Positions 1-11,800 of a DNA stretch of 64,000 nt are shown piece by piece. The notes beneath the pieces are model-generated. The model worked only from the letters and a program-made list of their open reading frames with translations, did no database searches and was not told the DNA's origin. The stretch is from Casuarina equisetifolia (taxonomy: Eukaryota; Streptophyta; Magnoliopsida; Fagales; Casuarinaceae): the NCBI GenBank assembly GCA_028551475.1, contig CM052356.1:29725884-29789883 (forward strand), given 5' to 3'. The position numbers and the translations under genes are program-made. Positions within the stretch are counted from its first letter, which is position 1. Each line of letters opens with the position of its first letter.

Positions 1-525
1 TGTTAAACTGACAGGATAATCCAGCAAAGTATTCCGTTCTAGATTCTCTGGCTCTTCCTTGTCTTGCTTCAGATTGCTGTGCGCTTCGCTACTACACATT
101 CTCTTTTGTGGCGGTCAAGTCAGGAACCTAGTTGCTTGGCTGTTTACAATATTTAACTACTTTTTCATGCCGGTTACCATTATTGTCAAATATATTATAA
201 GTTTGTTTTCTGTGGTAAGAAAGCCTTACAACCGAAGCAACGCAATTAGATAGAAATTCAACGTGAACTGTTGTTTCATAAAGAGCTCGATATTCGTGTA
301 AAAAATAAAAATTAAAACCAATAGGTGATTTGACAGCGGTGGGGGCTTAGATATTAAGATATACTAGAACGATCTCACAAGTTAAGCATCGCAATTAAGA
401 AGAAATCAAACTTAACACCCTAACTACACCGAGATAAGTAAAGGATCATTAAGCTTCATCTCGGTAATGGGTATCATCTATACCACTATAAAGAAAAAGA
501 AAGTACCTTCCAAATGAAGTACGCA

Positions 526-546
526 AAGGAGTTTCAGAAACTCCTT
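526..546. repeat. Perfect 10-bp-arm inverted repeat upstream of gene 1
   Basis: The arms AAGGAGTTTC and GAAACTCCTT flank a single central base, here A. The matching site upstream of gene 2 (13018-13038) has identical arms and a central G. The outer bases GCAAA and TTTTGC extend the pairing with one bulge. The site lies about 1.8 kb before the gene 1 start codon. It could be an RNA hairpin in a leader or a palindromic protein-binding site. The function is unknown. Confidence 0.6.
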
Positions 547-1144
547 TTGCTTATTTAATTCACACTTTCTACATACAGACATCCAGTATTGGAGGTGAAG
601 AAGTAACTAGCAACCAATCCTTTCGGAAACGAAGCACGCGTCAGGAGTCCTTTTGAAAGTTCTGACTGGCTTTCGTTATCCTCAGCTGCTGCACAAAACT
701 TTTATTGGCTGCGGGAGGGCTTCGGGGCTAAGGTACTTTTTTCTGATTTCCAGGCATTGTTCGCACATCTTGGTTCTATTGCATTCCATGTTAAGACATC
801 TCCTTTACTACGTCATGAGGGTGTTATTTCCTTTTCCAACTACCTAAAATACATTCTGTCTTTCTTTCTTTTGTCTCCCTTTCTTCCTTTTGTTTGTTGA
901 AGTTGCTCCATGGAAAGCCTATTTTTAGTCCTCAATACTTAGGCGAATAAGATTTTCTACTGAGTAAGGCACTAACTCTATACATTTCTATCGGTTTCTT
1001 CGGTGGTCATCGTTTAAATACATCCATGGACGAGATTTTTCCTGGGAACACCAAAAGAGAAAGGTCCCAAAAAAAAAAAAAGTTTAAGCTGGAGAGTTAC
1101 CGATACAATCAATCCATGTGATCTTCTTGGAATATAGAACAAAT

Positions 1145-1806
1145 TTGTCTTCTTCCTTTTTTTTTTTGGTAAAAAGGTAAATTATATTAATACATATTAA
1201 AGTGTAAAAGCACATTGACATACCCCAGTATTACAAAAGTCACCATATCTATGAAAAGATAGGAGTTAGAAGCCTCTAAATCTCACTCAAAATAACATTG
1301 CATTGAAAAAATTTTATATTTATAAACAAATAAGCTCTCCCTTGTACTATTTTCTTTATTTTCACTAAGAGAATAAGAATATCTATTGTTTTTTCTTGAA
1401 AACGTCTTCTATTTCGTTCAGCTCATATACAATAAATACAAGCTAAGAAAGATATTTTGAAAAGTTTGACAACTAAATTCCTTCTTTTTATTATTTTGAT
1501 CATCCATTGTAGTTCTTCCAATGTCACATCGGATTCCATTCTAAGTAAGAATACTTTTCCAAATCATCCTTGTCCACGCACATTCAAAAAAGAGATGACT
1601 TCTATTTTCTAAATAAGATTGACAAAAATCACAATATATGTTTACTGAAAGAAGCCATCATACAATTTCTGCTGCTGTGAAAAGTTTGTCCCTACAAACA
1701 AGCCATCCAAAGAAATTATGTTTACTAATGTCATCTGTCCAAATTAAATTATACCAATTTACCGTTTCTCCAACTTGTCAAAGATCATTATTGTCTTCTT
1801 CCTTTT
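1145..1806 (-). mobile_element. 5'-truncated L1 LINE tail with target-site duplication
   Basis: The element body is about 1161-1790 on the minus strand. It starts on the plus strand with a T-run (the poly(A) tail) and is flanked by the direct repeat TTGTCTTCTTCCTTTT at 1145-1160 and 1791-1806. Its sequence aligns with the larger L1 fragment at 21541-22521, for example the segment resembling CATCCATTGTAGTTC and the reverse-transcriptase-linked zinc-binding region near 1640-1780. No intact reading frame remains. The equivalent position upstream of gene 2 (about 13590-13610) is an unfilled site reading CTTCTTCCTTTTACC, so the insertion came after the gene 1/gene 2 duplication. Confidence 0.82.
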
Positions 1807-2302
1807 GCTTTTTGATTGAAATACTTAATCATTCATGCCTTCCCCTCTCGCCTCTTTTTGGCCGTCCGATCCAACTTTGTTCCAGTTTGTGCACACCACG
1901 AGGGAATAAAAAGAGAATTAACAAGATAAAAAAAAAATAAAGAGAAGTTGTAACTCTCAAATATATGCAGGTTTATTTATTATGCTTTTCTCTGCCAAAT
2001 TAGAACACTTTAGACCATAGAAGTTGATTTTTGAATTAACGTTTTTCTAGATAGAGGAAGATATCATCAGTGCTTTTTCAGTTTACTGTTCTCTTTTTAT
2101 TAAATATTTTCGCTAATTCCTATTTTTGTGAGAAAAGAACTTCTGATGTCAAAGTTCAACATACAAAGTTTAGGTTAAGAAATCTGTTTGTATGCAATTC
2201 ATTTTATACTTCATCTTCTTATGTTTGGAGGACGGATTGATCTATCGAGAATAAACTCGACACACTCAAAAGTTTCATAGTTGTTTCAGGTGCATTCCCA
2301 TC

Positions 2303-4195
2303 ATGCACTTCGATCCAGTGCCACATCCGTTAAAGGAACTATGGAATTCATGGGGAATCGAGATGCTGGTTTTTGTGAGCTTTACCTTGGAAATTCTACT
2401 CACTGTGTTTGGCAGTCGCAGAAAATACATCCCAGGTCTTGGGATAAGATTTACAGTTTGGTCTTCCTACCTGCTGATCGGCTCTGTTGTGAAGGTTATC
2501 ATAGGCAAGCTCACCACATTTGAAATCGCTGACAATGAGAAACACACCGTCACCCTGGAGCTAAAGGCGCTGTTGGCACCTCTGCTTTTAGTGCAACTTG
2601 GAAACCCAGATACCATTACTGCCTACTCAATAGAAGACAACAGACTAGGACTCAGGCAAGTAATTAGCTTGATCTTCCAAGTCGGTATGGTTGTTTATAT
2701 CCTCGTTAGGTGTTGGACTAAACATGAGATCTCATATCTATACCTGCCAACATTTTTGGCTGGACTAATCAAGTATGGGGAGTCAGCATGGGCTCTCAAG
2801 TCAGCCTTGAGAAATTCTGGCATACGCAGAGAGGAAACTGACCCGGAAGCAAATCTTCCTACTTTATTCCCAGATCTACCAAATGAGATTCCTGGTCTAG
2901 AGTTGATCTTGAAGGCTTATTATCGTTTTGATTGCTTGAAGCCACAAGTTGAGAACTGGCTCTATAAGCCCCTATATGATTCTTACCCTTTGCTGTCGAT
3001 TAATGGATATTCGACAGAGGACACGTTCAAAATCATAGATATTGAACTTGGCTTCATGTATGATGTGCTCTATACAAAGGCACCTATCGTATACACGAGA
3101 ATTGGTTGCATTCTTCGTATAGTCAGTTTTTTCAGTTTAACAAGTACGTTATGTCTATTCTCAATCTTCTTCAAGGAAGGCCGTTCAAGAAAGCTAGACT
3201 CCGTCTATACATTTCTAGTGCTGATTACAACTATTATTATAGAGGTTTATCAGATCCTGCTGCTACCTTTCTCGGACTGGGCAGTAATCCAAATGATTAG
3301 GCACCGTAACATGCCTGGCATGATGCAATGCTTGAAAGTTTTTGGTCCAAAGTCGTGCAAGTGGAGAAGATGGTCCAATTCATTGGGGCAATTTAATTTG
3401 TTGAACTTTTGTCTTCACGACAAGCCATTGAAGTTCAGCAGAAGCATCGAGTTTTATGGAAAGGACATGGAGTTTAGAAGGATTAGGAACAGGAAGCGCG
3501 TGGAATTTCCCACCGAATTGAAGAAACTAATAATGCAAGAGTTGAATGTGCTCGATCGTGAGAGAGGTTCAAAGCCCGTCAGCAAAAAAGGTCAATGGGC
3601 ACTTGACAGGCATGGATGCCTCGACAAACTCAAATGGAGTGTTAAAAGGGACTTCGATAAGAGCATCATCATATGGCACGTTGCGACAGACATATGCTAC
3701 TATTTAGATGTTCCAAGTGATGCTGCAAACTCCCGAATAGATATGAGCAGGTTGCTATCAAACTATTTGATGTACCTTCTCGCTGTGCGGCCACACATGT
3801 TATGCTCCCCCACAGCAGACGTCGTATTCCACCATGCCTACATCAGACTCATCAGGTCTTTAACAACTCAATCACCAATAATAACAGATGAGATCAAAGC
3901 TTGTACGAGGTTGGGAACAGAAAAACTGGAATTGGACTTCGACAGAGGAAAGGAAAGCATTGTTACATCTAAATGGAATTTTCTTGCGGAGGTACAAGAA
4001 CTCTCCAAGATTCTCATGGGCCTAGAAAACAAATGGCTCCTCATAAGTAGTGTTTGGATGGAAATGTTATGTTATGCAGCAAGCAATTGCCAACTAGATT
4101 ACCATGCAGAACAGCTGAGGCGTGGTGGGGGGTTGATCACTCATGTCTGGCTTCTCCTAGCACACAAGACAGAGAAGTTCTCCTCCAGCGACTGA
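2303..4195 (+). CDS. DUF4220/DUF594 membrane protein, gene 1
   Basis: This is a single-exon gene of 630 residues. The N-terminal half matches the plant DUF4220 family: hydrophobic segments near residues 20-37, 50-67, 119-137, 272-296 and 307-332, and the family motif LLLVQLGNPDTITAYS followed by EDNRLGLRQ around 95-119. The C-terminus (about 565-622) is the DUF594 signature, with EMLCYAASNCQLDYHAEQL and RRGGGLITHVWLLLAHKT. Such proteins are predicted to sit in membranes; no enzymatic activity or partner is established for the family. The start is the first ATG after a possible splice acceptor TTGTTTCAG at 2281-2289, so the 5' UTR may contain an intron. A polyadenylation-type AATAAA lies at 4259-4264. 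It is a close paralogue of gene 2, differing at scattered residues and by a two-residue length difference near 545. Confidence 0.9.
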   Translation: MHFDPVPHPLKELWNSWGIEMLVFVSFTLEILLTVFGSRRKYIPGLGIRFTVWSSYLLIGSVVKVIIGKLTTFEIADNEKHTVTLELKALLAPLLLVQLGNPDTITAYSIEDNRLGLRQVISLIFQVGMVVYILVRCWTKHEISYLYLPTFLAGLIKYGESAWALKSALRNSGIRREETDPEANLPTLFPDLPNEIPGLELILKAYYRFDCLKPQVENWLYKPLYDSYPLLSINGYSTEDTFKIIDIELGFMYDVLYTKAPIVYTRIGCILRIVSFFSLTSTLCLFSIFFKEGRSRKLDSVYTFLVLITTIIIEVYQILLLPFSDWAVIQMIRHRNMPGMMQCLKVFGPKSCKWRRWSNSLGQFNLLNFCLHDKPLKFSRSIEFYGKDMEFRRIRNRKRVEFPTELKKLIMQELNVLDRERGSKPVSKKGQWALDRHGCLDKLKWSVKRDFDKSIIIWHVATDICYYLDVPSDAANSRIDMSRLLSNYLMYLLAVRPHMLCSPTADVVFHHAYIRLIRSLTTQSPIITDEIKACTRLGTEKLELDFDRGKESIVTSKWNFLAEVQELSKILMGLENKWLLISSVWMEMLCYAASNCQLDYHAEQLRRGGGLITHVWLLLAHKTEKFSSSD

Positions 4196-4199
4196 TGCA

Positions 4200-5478
4200 T
4201 GCTTAATTTTTGAGGCCCTTTACATGTAATCTTGTAAAAATATCCCCATTATTTGATGAATAAATCTCACCTGTTAAGGTGAGAGTAGTTTACTTCAAAT
4301 GTGGGCTTGAGCCAGGATATGTACTTCAATTAAGCTTGTAATACACGGTCTTTGCTTGTATTTGGGCCGTAAATATCTCCATGTTTTTGAAAGATTTCAA
4401 TTTGTTTGTCATGGTATTCCAATACCTACAGGCAAAAACCCCTTCTATTCACATAACTTGTATCTTAATCTTGACGCAACAGTGACCAATGAGGAAAAAG
4501 AATGTGAAAGGCAGATGCTAATCCAACGAACAATTCCATCCTAGATTACTGCGAAAGCCAAAAATGATTTGAGCAACCCGGCCATAGAGATCCTGTAAAA
4601 TAAATATAGATGAGTACCTTAAAAACACAAAAGAAGCACCAGGGCCGAGCTCATTTAGGATGAATGAATATATCTATTTTGATGTATTTTATCTATAAGC
4701 TTGTAAGAAGATTCCTACTACCTTTTATGAATTACTATATGCGATTGTCTGCAACAAATGCCTCTTGCAATTTAAGGTGAGAGCAGCGTCCTTCAAATAT
4801 GGATTTGAGCCACGGTATGTATATTGATTTTGATCGTCAAATTCTCTGTTCTTCTTTGGAGCGTAAAATCTCCTTTTTTTTTATGAGTTTTCAATTTGTT
4901 TGGCACAGGATCCCAAGGCTCACGACATATTTGCCACATTTAACCCTCTAGTTTCAAATTTTCCATTAGCTTTATTAGTTGTTAGGAAAAAGATTATGTG
5001 CAGAATGAAAGTCTTATATCAAAAACTTAATCCTTCTTTAAATTGATCTAACTATTCTACATTATATGCTTCTCCTCTATTCTCCCTCTATGCACAGTAG
5101 CTTGCTTAAAATACCACAAGAGACTCCAACGAAAAACCTTATTCTCCCTTCTTTTTAAGGTACTATTTATAGAGTTAGAGGAAGGGCTAGCATATACTTT
5201 TGTGCTTTTTTCTTATAAGCCTCACTCATCACAAGTGTAATAATAAAGTTAAGAACCACATCAACTAGTCAATATGCAACTCTTAAGAACTCATATTTCT
5301 CACCTAATTGAATCAACATAGAATCCGTCAATATAAATCCATATAAGTGAGTTCCACAAACTTATTAATATAAGCCCACATAAATGAGCTCTATAACAAC
5401 AGGCTAACAGCAGGACTTTAAGAAGTGAAAAACTTGCACAAAAAGAAAAAAAAAAGAATTGAGTTTGACAAAAATGAT
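4200..5478. other. Intergenic region with an orphan copy of a DUF594 3' flank
   Basis: No gene is visible. The 3' flank of gene 1 (about 4276-4380, with AAGGTGAGAG and then TTGAGCCAGGATATG) recurs in diverged form at about 4683-4880 (AAGGTGAGAG, TTGAGCCACGGTATG) and again at about 5693-5900 (TTGAGCCATAATATG). The middle copy has no coding sequence before it. It therefore looks like the last trace of a lost family member. The remainder is AT-rich and featureless. Confidence 0.55.
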
Positions 5479-5700
5479 GAAACCTTCATCACATCAAAAT
5501 GGTTTGTACTTCAAGATCCACAAAAGACTTGCTAGGAATATGATGGACAGGGAAAACACATCGCATATCATAACAATGTTTGGGTGAAAATATTTTGTTA
5601 TGTTGCAAATAACTGCCCAATGGATTACTATGGGATTGGACAATAATTTTTGGCTTCTCTATCCCATAGGATAGAGAAGTTCCCCACCAGTGATGAATGA
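5479..5700 (+). pseudogene. Remnant of the 3' end of a DUF594 gene
   Basis: Read on the plus strand, the segment begins with a match to the family sequence ETVVTSKW (here ETFITSKW), continues through a diverged copy of the helix before the DUF594 core, and ends with VWVKIFCYVANNCPMDYY, then IEKFPTSDE and a stop. These align with VWMEMLCYAASNCQLDYH and TEKFSSSD in gene 1. At least one small frame disruption and one in-frame stop interrupt it, and the N-terminal four-fifths of the gene is missing. The middle part resembles gene 3 more than gene 1, so it derives from a different family member. The 3' flank that follows is also family-like. In copy C only the last 29 bases survive, because that contig starts at 39293. 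Confidence 0.8.
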
Positions 5701-6715
5701 TTGTTTCTATGATGTATTTTACATGCAAGTTTTCGAGAAAATTTTTCTATTTTTGAGAATCACCCAATGAAATTGTTTGCAAGAAATGCCTCTTAGAACT
5801 AAGTGCCAAAGCAACTACCTTAAATGTGAATTTGAGCCATAATATGTAATTATGATTACAATATATTGCCTTATTTTGTATTAATCTCTTTGTCCTCATT
5901 GTTATCAATTTTTATGCCATCTTATAGAAATTATAGAGAATAACTTATATATAACTTAAAACTATAAGATATTAAGTCGATGAGCTCATTTTTTTCATAA
6001 ATTATTTTTAAAATTTTTATATTTATCATGTAAGACTTAACAAATCATCTCCAATTTAACACAAAACACAATTTTTGTAGGAATCTTTATCTTTCAGCGA
6101 AAGGAAAGGAATGAAACCTAGATTTCTAATAGATGTCTTAGTAATATGAAATAAGAACTTTATATTTTTTATTCAACAACAAAAGGTCACAAATCTTTCA
6201 ATCCAAATTGCAAATATTTATGCCCATACTTTCAAATTCTCCAGTAGTTTTATTTTGAAGAAGCCCATCATTTTACTAAACAAAAAAAAAATCATCATTT
6301 TTCTGGCAGAATCATCTTCTTCAAATATTGACATAAGAGCAAAAAGAATGTTAAAGTGACATGATAATCTAGCAAACCAGTCGATTCTAGAAGATACTTT
6401 TCTGGAATTCTGTGAATAAAACATCGATGAGTTGTTTGGGTACCACGGCGGTGCTCATTTTCTGGCCAAAGTAAGTCTTTCAAATACTTCCAGATAGCTT
6501 CTGGGATCTAAGGTACCGTGTCTTCGAAGAAATTAATCACTCGTAGAAATCAATCACATCCTCACAGACGCTGGATTCCAAACGCCAACTACTTGTCAAC
6601 GAAGAGTTTTACGTGCTCAACCATGTACTCCTTAAAGCATCAATCAAGATTTATAATAAAATTTCTAGCAAATCAGCGTTATGGATTTTCTATGAAACTA
6701 TTTGTGTGCATTATC
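5701..6715. other. AT-rich intergenic sequence before the large LINE
   Basis: Apart from the old DUF594 3' flank up to about 5900 I see no gene or repeat here. The same sequence follows the gap at 39322-40332, where a 4-bp length difference near 40240 is the first departure from this copy. Confidence 0.5.
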
Positions 6716-6729
6716 ATCTATTCGAGACA

Positions 6730-6960
6730 CACCGCACCCCCCTGCTCAGCCCTTTCCCTGATCCCTCCGCCCCCCCTATCGTTCCCCCGTCCCCCATCGC
6801 CTCCCCACCCTACCGCCTCGTCCCTTGGCCCCCCAATCGCCGGCTCAGTCCCCAGACTCCCCGTCGTGCCCAGATCCCAACGCTCCCCAACATCGCATCC
6901 CCATCGTGTGGTCGCCGGAAGGCAGTAGGAGGTAGAGTAGGTCAGCGGGAGACAAGATCC
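6730..6960 (+). promoter_or_regulatory. C-rich LINE 5' leader, G-quadruplex-prone on the opposite strand
   Basis: Runs of four to seven C recur every few bases across about 180 bases, in strong contrast to the AT-rich surroundings. Internal promoters at the 5' end are expected for LINEs, and this is the only candidate in the element. The complementary strand carries many G-runs, so it can be expected to form G-quadruplexes and to be hard to sequence. The same sequence in copy B is exactly where the contig ends, at 38792. Confidence 0.6.
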
Positions 6961-7435
6961 TGATGGCTGATCGCTAGATTAGGCTCGGATGTAAGTGTAA
7001 AAAAAAAAAGTGTAAAAAAAAAAACATTCCTGCATATTAGATTATAATTAAAATAGACTCGGCTGAAGTGAGTATTATTTATGTGTGTTTTATTTTTCTA
7101 TTTTTTAATTTTATTTTATTTTTATTTTTTATATTGGATTTACAATTTAGAAGTAGAAGTTGGTGTAGTGAGTGTTAGGTGTGAATTTTGTTATTCGTAG
7201 TTTGTTTTAATTTATTGATTGCTTAGTTAAGATATTTGTTTTAGAGTGATAAGAGAAGGATATACCTACCAAAAGCCATGTTTCTATTAAGTTAAGTTAA
7301 AGGGATTTAAGTAGATTGTCAGTAGAAGAAGGCAAAATCTATTAGGTCTATATACTGAGTAGATTATGAACTTTTGGTACATCTTACCAAAATCCTACCT
7401 ATCAAATTAGTTAATTACTAAGTTGGTAACTGTTG

Positions 7436-8866
7436 ATGGTCAAGGATTTCTATAGGATAGACCCAGAGAGTGCTGAGCTTGAGAAAAGAGAGAAAAGGAA
7501 AATAAGAAAACTTGAAGAGTGTTGGAAATCTTTAGGAGAAAATAATGATACTGAAGTTAAAATAATGAAATCTGGACGAATAACCCTTGCAAATAGGAAC
7601 ATGGCTAAAAGAAGTATGACCAAGGATAATGTATTATCTCAACAAGACAAGGAGAGAATTGAACAAGAAATCCAAGAAAGTTTATTCCAAGGGCCTACAA
7701 GAAATAAGGAGAAAAATGAGAGGCTAGAAGAGACAAACAACATTTTCTTTGAGAGTGTTGAACATAAAGGAAAACATGAATCTTGGAGTAAGGTTGTAGT
7801 AGGAGGATTAACACAAAATGCTCATATGAAATACCAATCACCGGTATTAAATGATGGGAAAATTAGAGTTGCCCCTCCTAAGGAAGTTATTGAAGAAGGA
7901 AGTAAATTCTATGAAAATTGTGTTGTGGGTTTCTTTTTAGGTTCAAAATTACCATTGTCTATAGTAAAAGGAATTGTAGAAAAACAATGGGGAAAACAAA
8001 GCTTAATAGATATTTCTGCAACAGACAGTGGCTTCTTCTTCTTTAGATTTTCTGATAAACAAAAGATGGAGGAAGTATTAGAAGCTGGAGTTTGTAATGT
8101 GGTAGGAAAACCAATGTTTCTGCAAAAATGGCATAACACTATTAGACTGCGAAAAGAAAAAATCACTTCAATACCAATTTGGATAAAGTTGCACAATGTC
8201 CCACATGCTCTATGGGATAAGATTGGTATGAGCTATGTAGCTAGTGCTGTTGGAAAGCCACTATACATGAATAAAGCTACCAAACATAGACAAAGGATAT
8301 CATATGCAAAAGTATGTGTTGAAATAGATACAAAGTGTTCTCTACCAACTTCATTTGAAATTGACATGGGAAATGATGCTATTTTTGAGGTAGGAGTGGA
8401 GTATTGTTGGTTACCTGAAATATGCAAGAAATGTGATTACTTTGGACATAAGGAGTATGTTATAAAGAAAAAAGAGATATGGGTTCCAGTACAAAAGCCA
8501 TTAAGTTAGACGGAGAAATATGATGAAGGATGTGAGGATAAAAAAAATTTGGATAAAGGTAATGAAGATCAAGTTCATGAGGACCAAGGACATGAGGATA
8601 TAAGAGAAAAGATTGTAAATTCAATAACACATGAAGTTGAATCCACCACAAGTCCAAAAGCCAAATTAGAACAAAGCAATAAAGCAAGTGTGAATGGAAG
8701 GGGAAACAAAAGGAGCCCTAAAAGGAATACATGTGAGAAGGACAATACCAGTAATAGATTTAGTGTGCTGATAAGTAATCATCAAGAACCAAATGAAGCA
8801 AGATGCAATGATATTGTAGGTCTTGAAGGTGTTGAAGGAGAAAACATTGTACCCCTAGACAAATGA
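7436..8866 (+). pseudogene. LINE ORF1 (DUF4283, degenerate CCHC knuckle), copy A
   Basis: ORF1 proteins bind LINE RNA. The frame opens at ATG 7436. It has a charged N-terminus, a DUF4283 domain (about residues 155-300, with FYENCVVGFFLG and WIKLHNVPHALW) and a zinc knuckle CKKCDYFGH in which the fourth ligand is Ile instead of Cys. A TAG at 8507-8509 interrupts the frame; the same frame continues as a charged tail to the TGA at 8864-8866. That TGA overlaps the ORF2 start as ATGA, suggesting coupled reinitiation in the ancestral element. Upstream 6961-7435 is AT-rich leader without a gene. Confidence 0.85.
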
Positions 8867-11800
8867 TAATATTCTCATGGAATGTCAGGGGCTTGAATAA
8901 AAGTCCTAAACAAAAGGAGGTACGGGAAGTTATCAAGAATGCTAAAGCTGACATTGTCATTCTATTAGAACACAAAATAAAAAAAGATAAAGCACAATGG
9001 GTGATAGATTCCCTTTTTCCCCATTGGGGGTTTGTCCACAATTATAGAGATAATGAAAATGGAAGGATTTGGATTATATGGAAAAAGCCACAGCTTAACA
9101 TCACAATGCTTAGTAGTTCTAAACAAGTAGTGAATTGTAAAGTGGAAGAAGGACATGAAGTATGGTACTTATCTACCATCTATGCAGCAAATGCAACAAA
9201 TGAACGAAAGGATCTTTGGAGTAACCTCATACAATGTTATAACAGTTATGAAAAGAATACTCAATGGCTACTAGTAGGGGATTTTAATACAGTGAGAAAT
9301 CTAAATGAGAGGGTCAGTGTAGCTAGTAGATAGATAGAAGGAATAGAAGATTTCAACAAGTTCATAAGTGATGCAGAACTTATAGAACCAAACTTTGTAG
9401 GACCGCTCCTATCATGGATGAACAAAGGTAAAGGAATAAGGTTTAAAGGTAGTAAATTGGATAGATGTTTGGTAAACCCTAAATGGTTGCAAAGTAATAT
9501 GGATTTCTTCATTGAATTTAGTACTTCTGGATTGTCATATCACAGTCCTTGCACTATCAAGGTAGGCAATAATAGACCAAGTCAGAAAAAGACTTTTAGA
9601 TTTTTCAACTTCTGGCCAGACAACCCCCAATTTATGACAATAGTGAAGAATATTTGACAACAAAGGGTTGATGTCACTATAATGTACAGAATAATGATAA
9701 AGTTGAAGGAAATGAAAAAAAGAGTTGAGAAAGCTAAATAGAGAGGGATTTGGAGAACTACCAAGGAAAACAGAGGTAGCAAGGAAGCAGCTACAAATTG
9801 CACAAGCAAAGCTCTTTGATGACCCTTCAAATACCCAATTGCGCAATAAAGAAAAGAAGTGGTTAGAAAAGTTACTAATACATAGCAAGCATGAAGAAAT
9901 ACTTCTGAAGCAAAAATTAAGGAGTAATTGGCTGAAAGAGGGAGATTGTAGTAGTAAAGTCTTTTTCAGAAGCATGATGAAGAGGAGAGCAAAAAACCAC
10001 ATTGTCAAGTTGGAATTAGATGATGGGCAACTTACTAAAGATCCTGTAATGATAAAGAACAAAATTCTAAGTTACTATCAAAACTTGCTAGGGAGGGCAA
10101 ACCAACTTCAACCATCAGAAACAAGATTAAAAAAGTTATTTCCTATGGAAATTCCAGAGGAGATAAAGAGAAGTCTTATAGCAGACGTTCAAAGAGAAGA
10201 TATACAAAAGGTTCTTAATACTTTTGGTGATTACAAAGCTCCAGGTCCTGATGGATATAATAGCTTCTTCTTCAAGAAAGCATGAAGTATTATAGGGAGT
10301 GACATAGAAAATGTAGTAATAGCTTTCTTTCAAAGGAAACAGCTACTGCGAAGCATAAATTCAACAGTAATCTCTCTTGTCCCTAAGAAAATTAATGCTA
10401 CCAATATGAAAGATTTTAGACCAATATTTTGTTGCAATGTGTTGTACAAGATCATATCAAAAATTGTGGTAGGAAGATTAAGTTTAGCTTTGCCTCATTT
10501 CATACATCCTTGTCAGACAGCTTTTGTGCCAAGAAGGAACATTAAGGAAAATATTTTGTTGTGTCAAGAGTTAATGCACAATTATCACAAAGATATTCAT
10601 GGGAAAAGGGTGGCAATAAAGGTTGATATTATGAAAGCATATGATTCAATAGACTGGAATGCAATCCTAAATACTCTGAAAGTTTTGAAGTTCCCAGACA
10701 AATTTAAATTGCTGATTGAAAGCTGCATCACTACTGTGGGATATTCTGTGAACATCAATGGCTCTCATACAGGTTTTTTTAAGGGGGCAAAGGGACTTAG
10801 ACAAGGAGACCCTCTCTCTCCTTTTCTTTTTGTTATTGTGATGGAGATTCTTAACAAAATTATACAAAATAAAGTATCTTTTGGAAGGTTTAAATTTCAC
10901 TGGAAATACGCCAAAGAAAAGATTACTCATTTATGCTTTGCTGATAATCTCTTTTTGTTTGCTCATGGAGATATTGAGTCCATACTGTGTTTACTAGATG
11001 CTATGCAAGAGTTTGAAAATATAATAGGTTTGAAGATGCATCCAGAGAAGTGTCAAATTTTCTTTTCAGGCTTGTCTGAACAGGAAAAGGTTCTAATACT
11101 TGATCATATTCCTATCCAAGAAGGCCAACTTCTCATAAAATACTTAGGAGTGTCATTGATTACTAAAAGACTCTCCAACCTAGATTGTACTATCCTGACA
11201 GAAAAAAATATTGAGAAGAATTGAAGGTTGGGAGTCTAAGCATATTAGTTATGGGGGGAGACTGCAACTAGCAAAAAGTATTCTATTTTCATTGCAAACA
11301 TATTGGATGCAAATTTTTCTACTACCAAAACAGACCATTTATGAAATTGAAAAAAGGATTAGAACTTTCCTTTGGACAAGTAAATCTAATGGACGATATG
11401 TAGCGAAAGTGGCATGGAAAGAAGTTTGCTGGCCTAAAATTTTTGGAGGACTAGGTTTGATAAACATTCACACTTGGAATAAGGCGGCAATTGGAAAACT
11501 CCTATGGTCTCTTGTGCACCCCAATTCAAACTCCTTATGGGTTAAATGGATGATAACAAAAAATTTGAAGGAAATGAATGTATTAGAAGTTGAGATGAAA
11601 GGATCACTAGCTTGGAGTTTTAGAAATATTTTACAAGTAAAAAGTGAACTCACACAACTAGTGACGAACTCAAAATACAATATTGCCAAAAGTTATGTAA
11701 CACTAAAAGAGAACATAGAAGATTTCAAATGGGTAACACTTGGTTAGAAAGAAGGAGTACCGAAACATAATTTTATATGTTGGATCATTTTAAGAGACAA

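Larger units (their letters stand above)
40..4665 (+). repeat. Tandem duplication unit 1 (carries DUF594 gene 1)
   Basis: This stretch is homologous over its whole length to 12500-16735: the leader near 52-150, the hairpin at 526-546, the upstream sequence, the coding region and about 450 bases of 3' flank all match by eye. The unit is longer than its partner partly because an L1 tail sits at 1161-1790 and is missing from unit 2. The rest of the upstream region (about 150-2302) holds no convincing gene. It probably contains promoter, leader and a 5' UTR intron, since a pyrimidine-AG acceptor lies just before the start codon. Confidence 0.85.

Noticed and set aside
6518-6963. Proline-rich frames over the LINE leader considered as coding
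   Set aside because: Two overlapping frames are open only because the region is C-rich. It lies across the LINE insertion boundary and is better explained as element leader.
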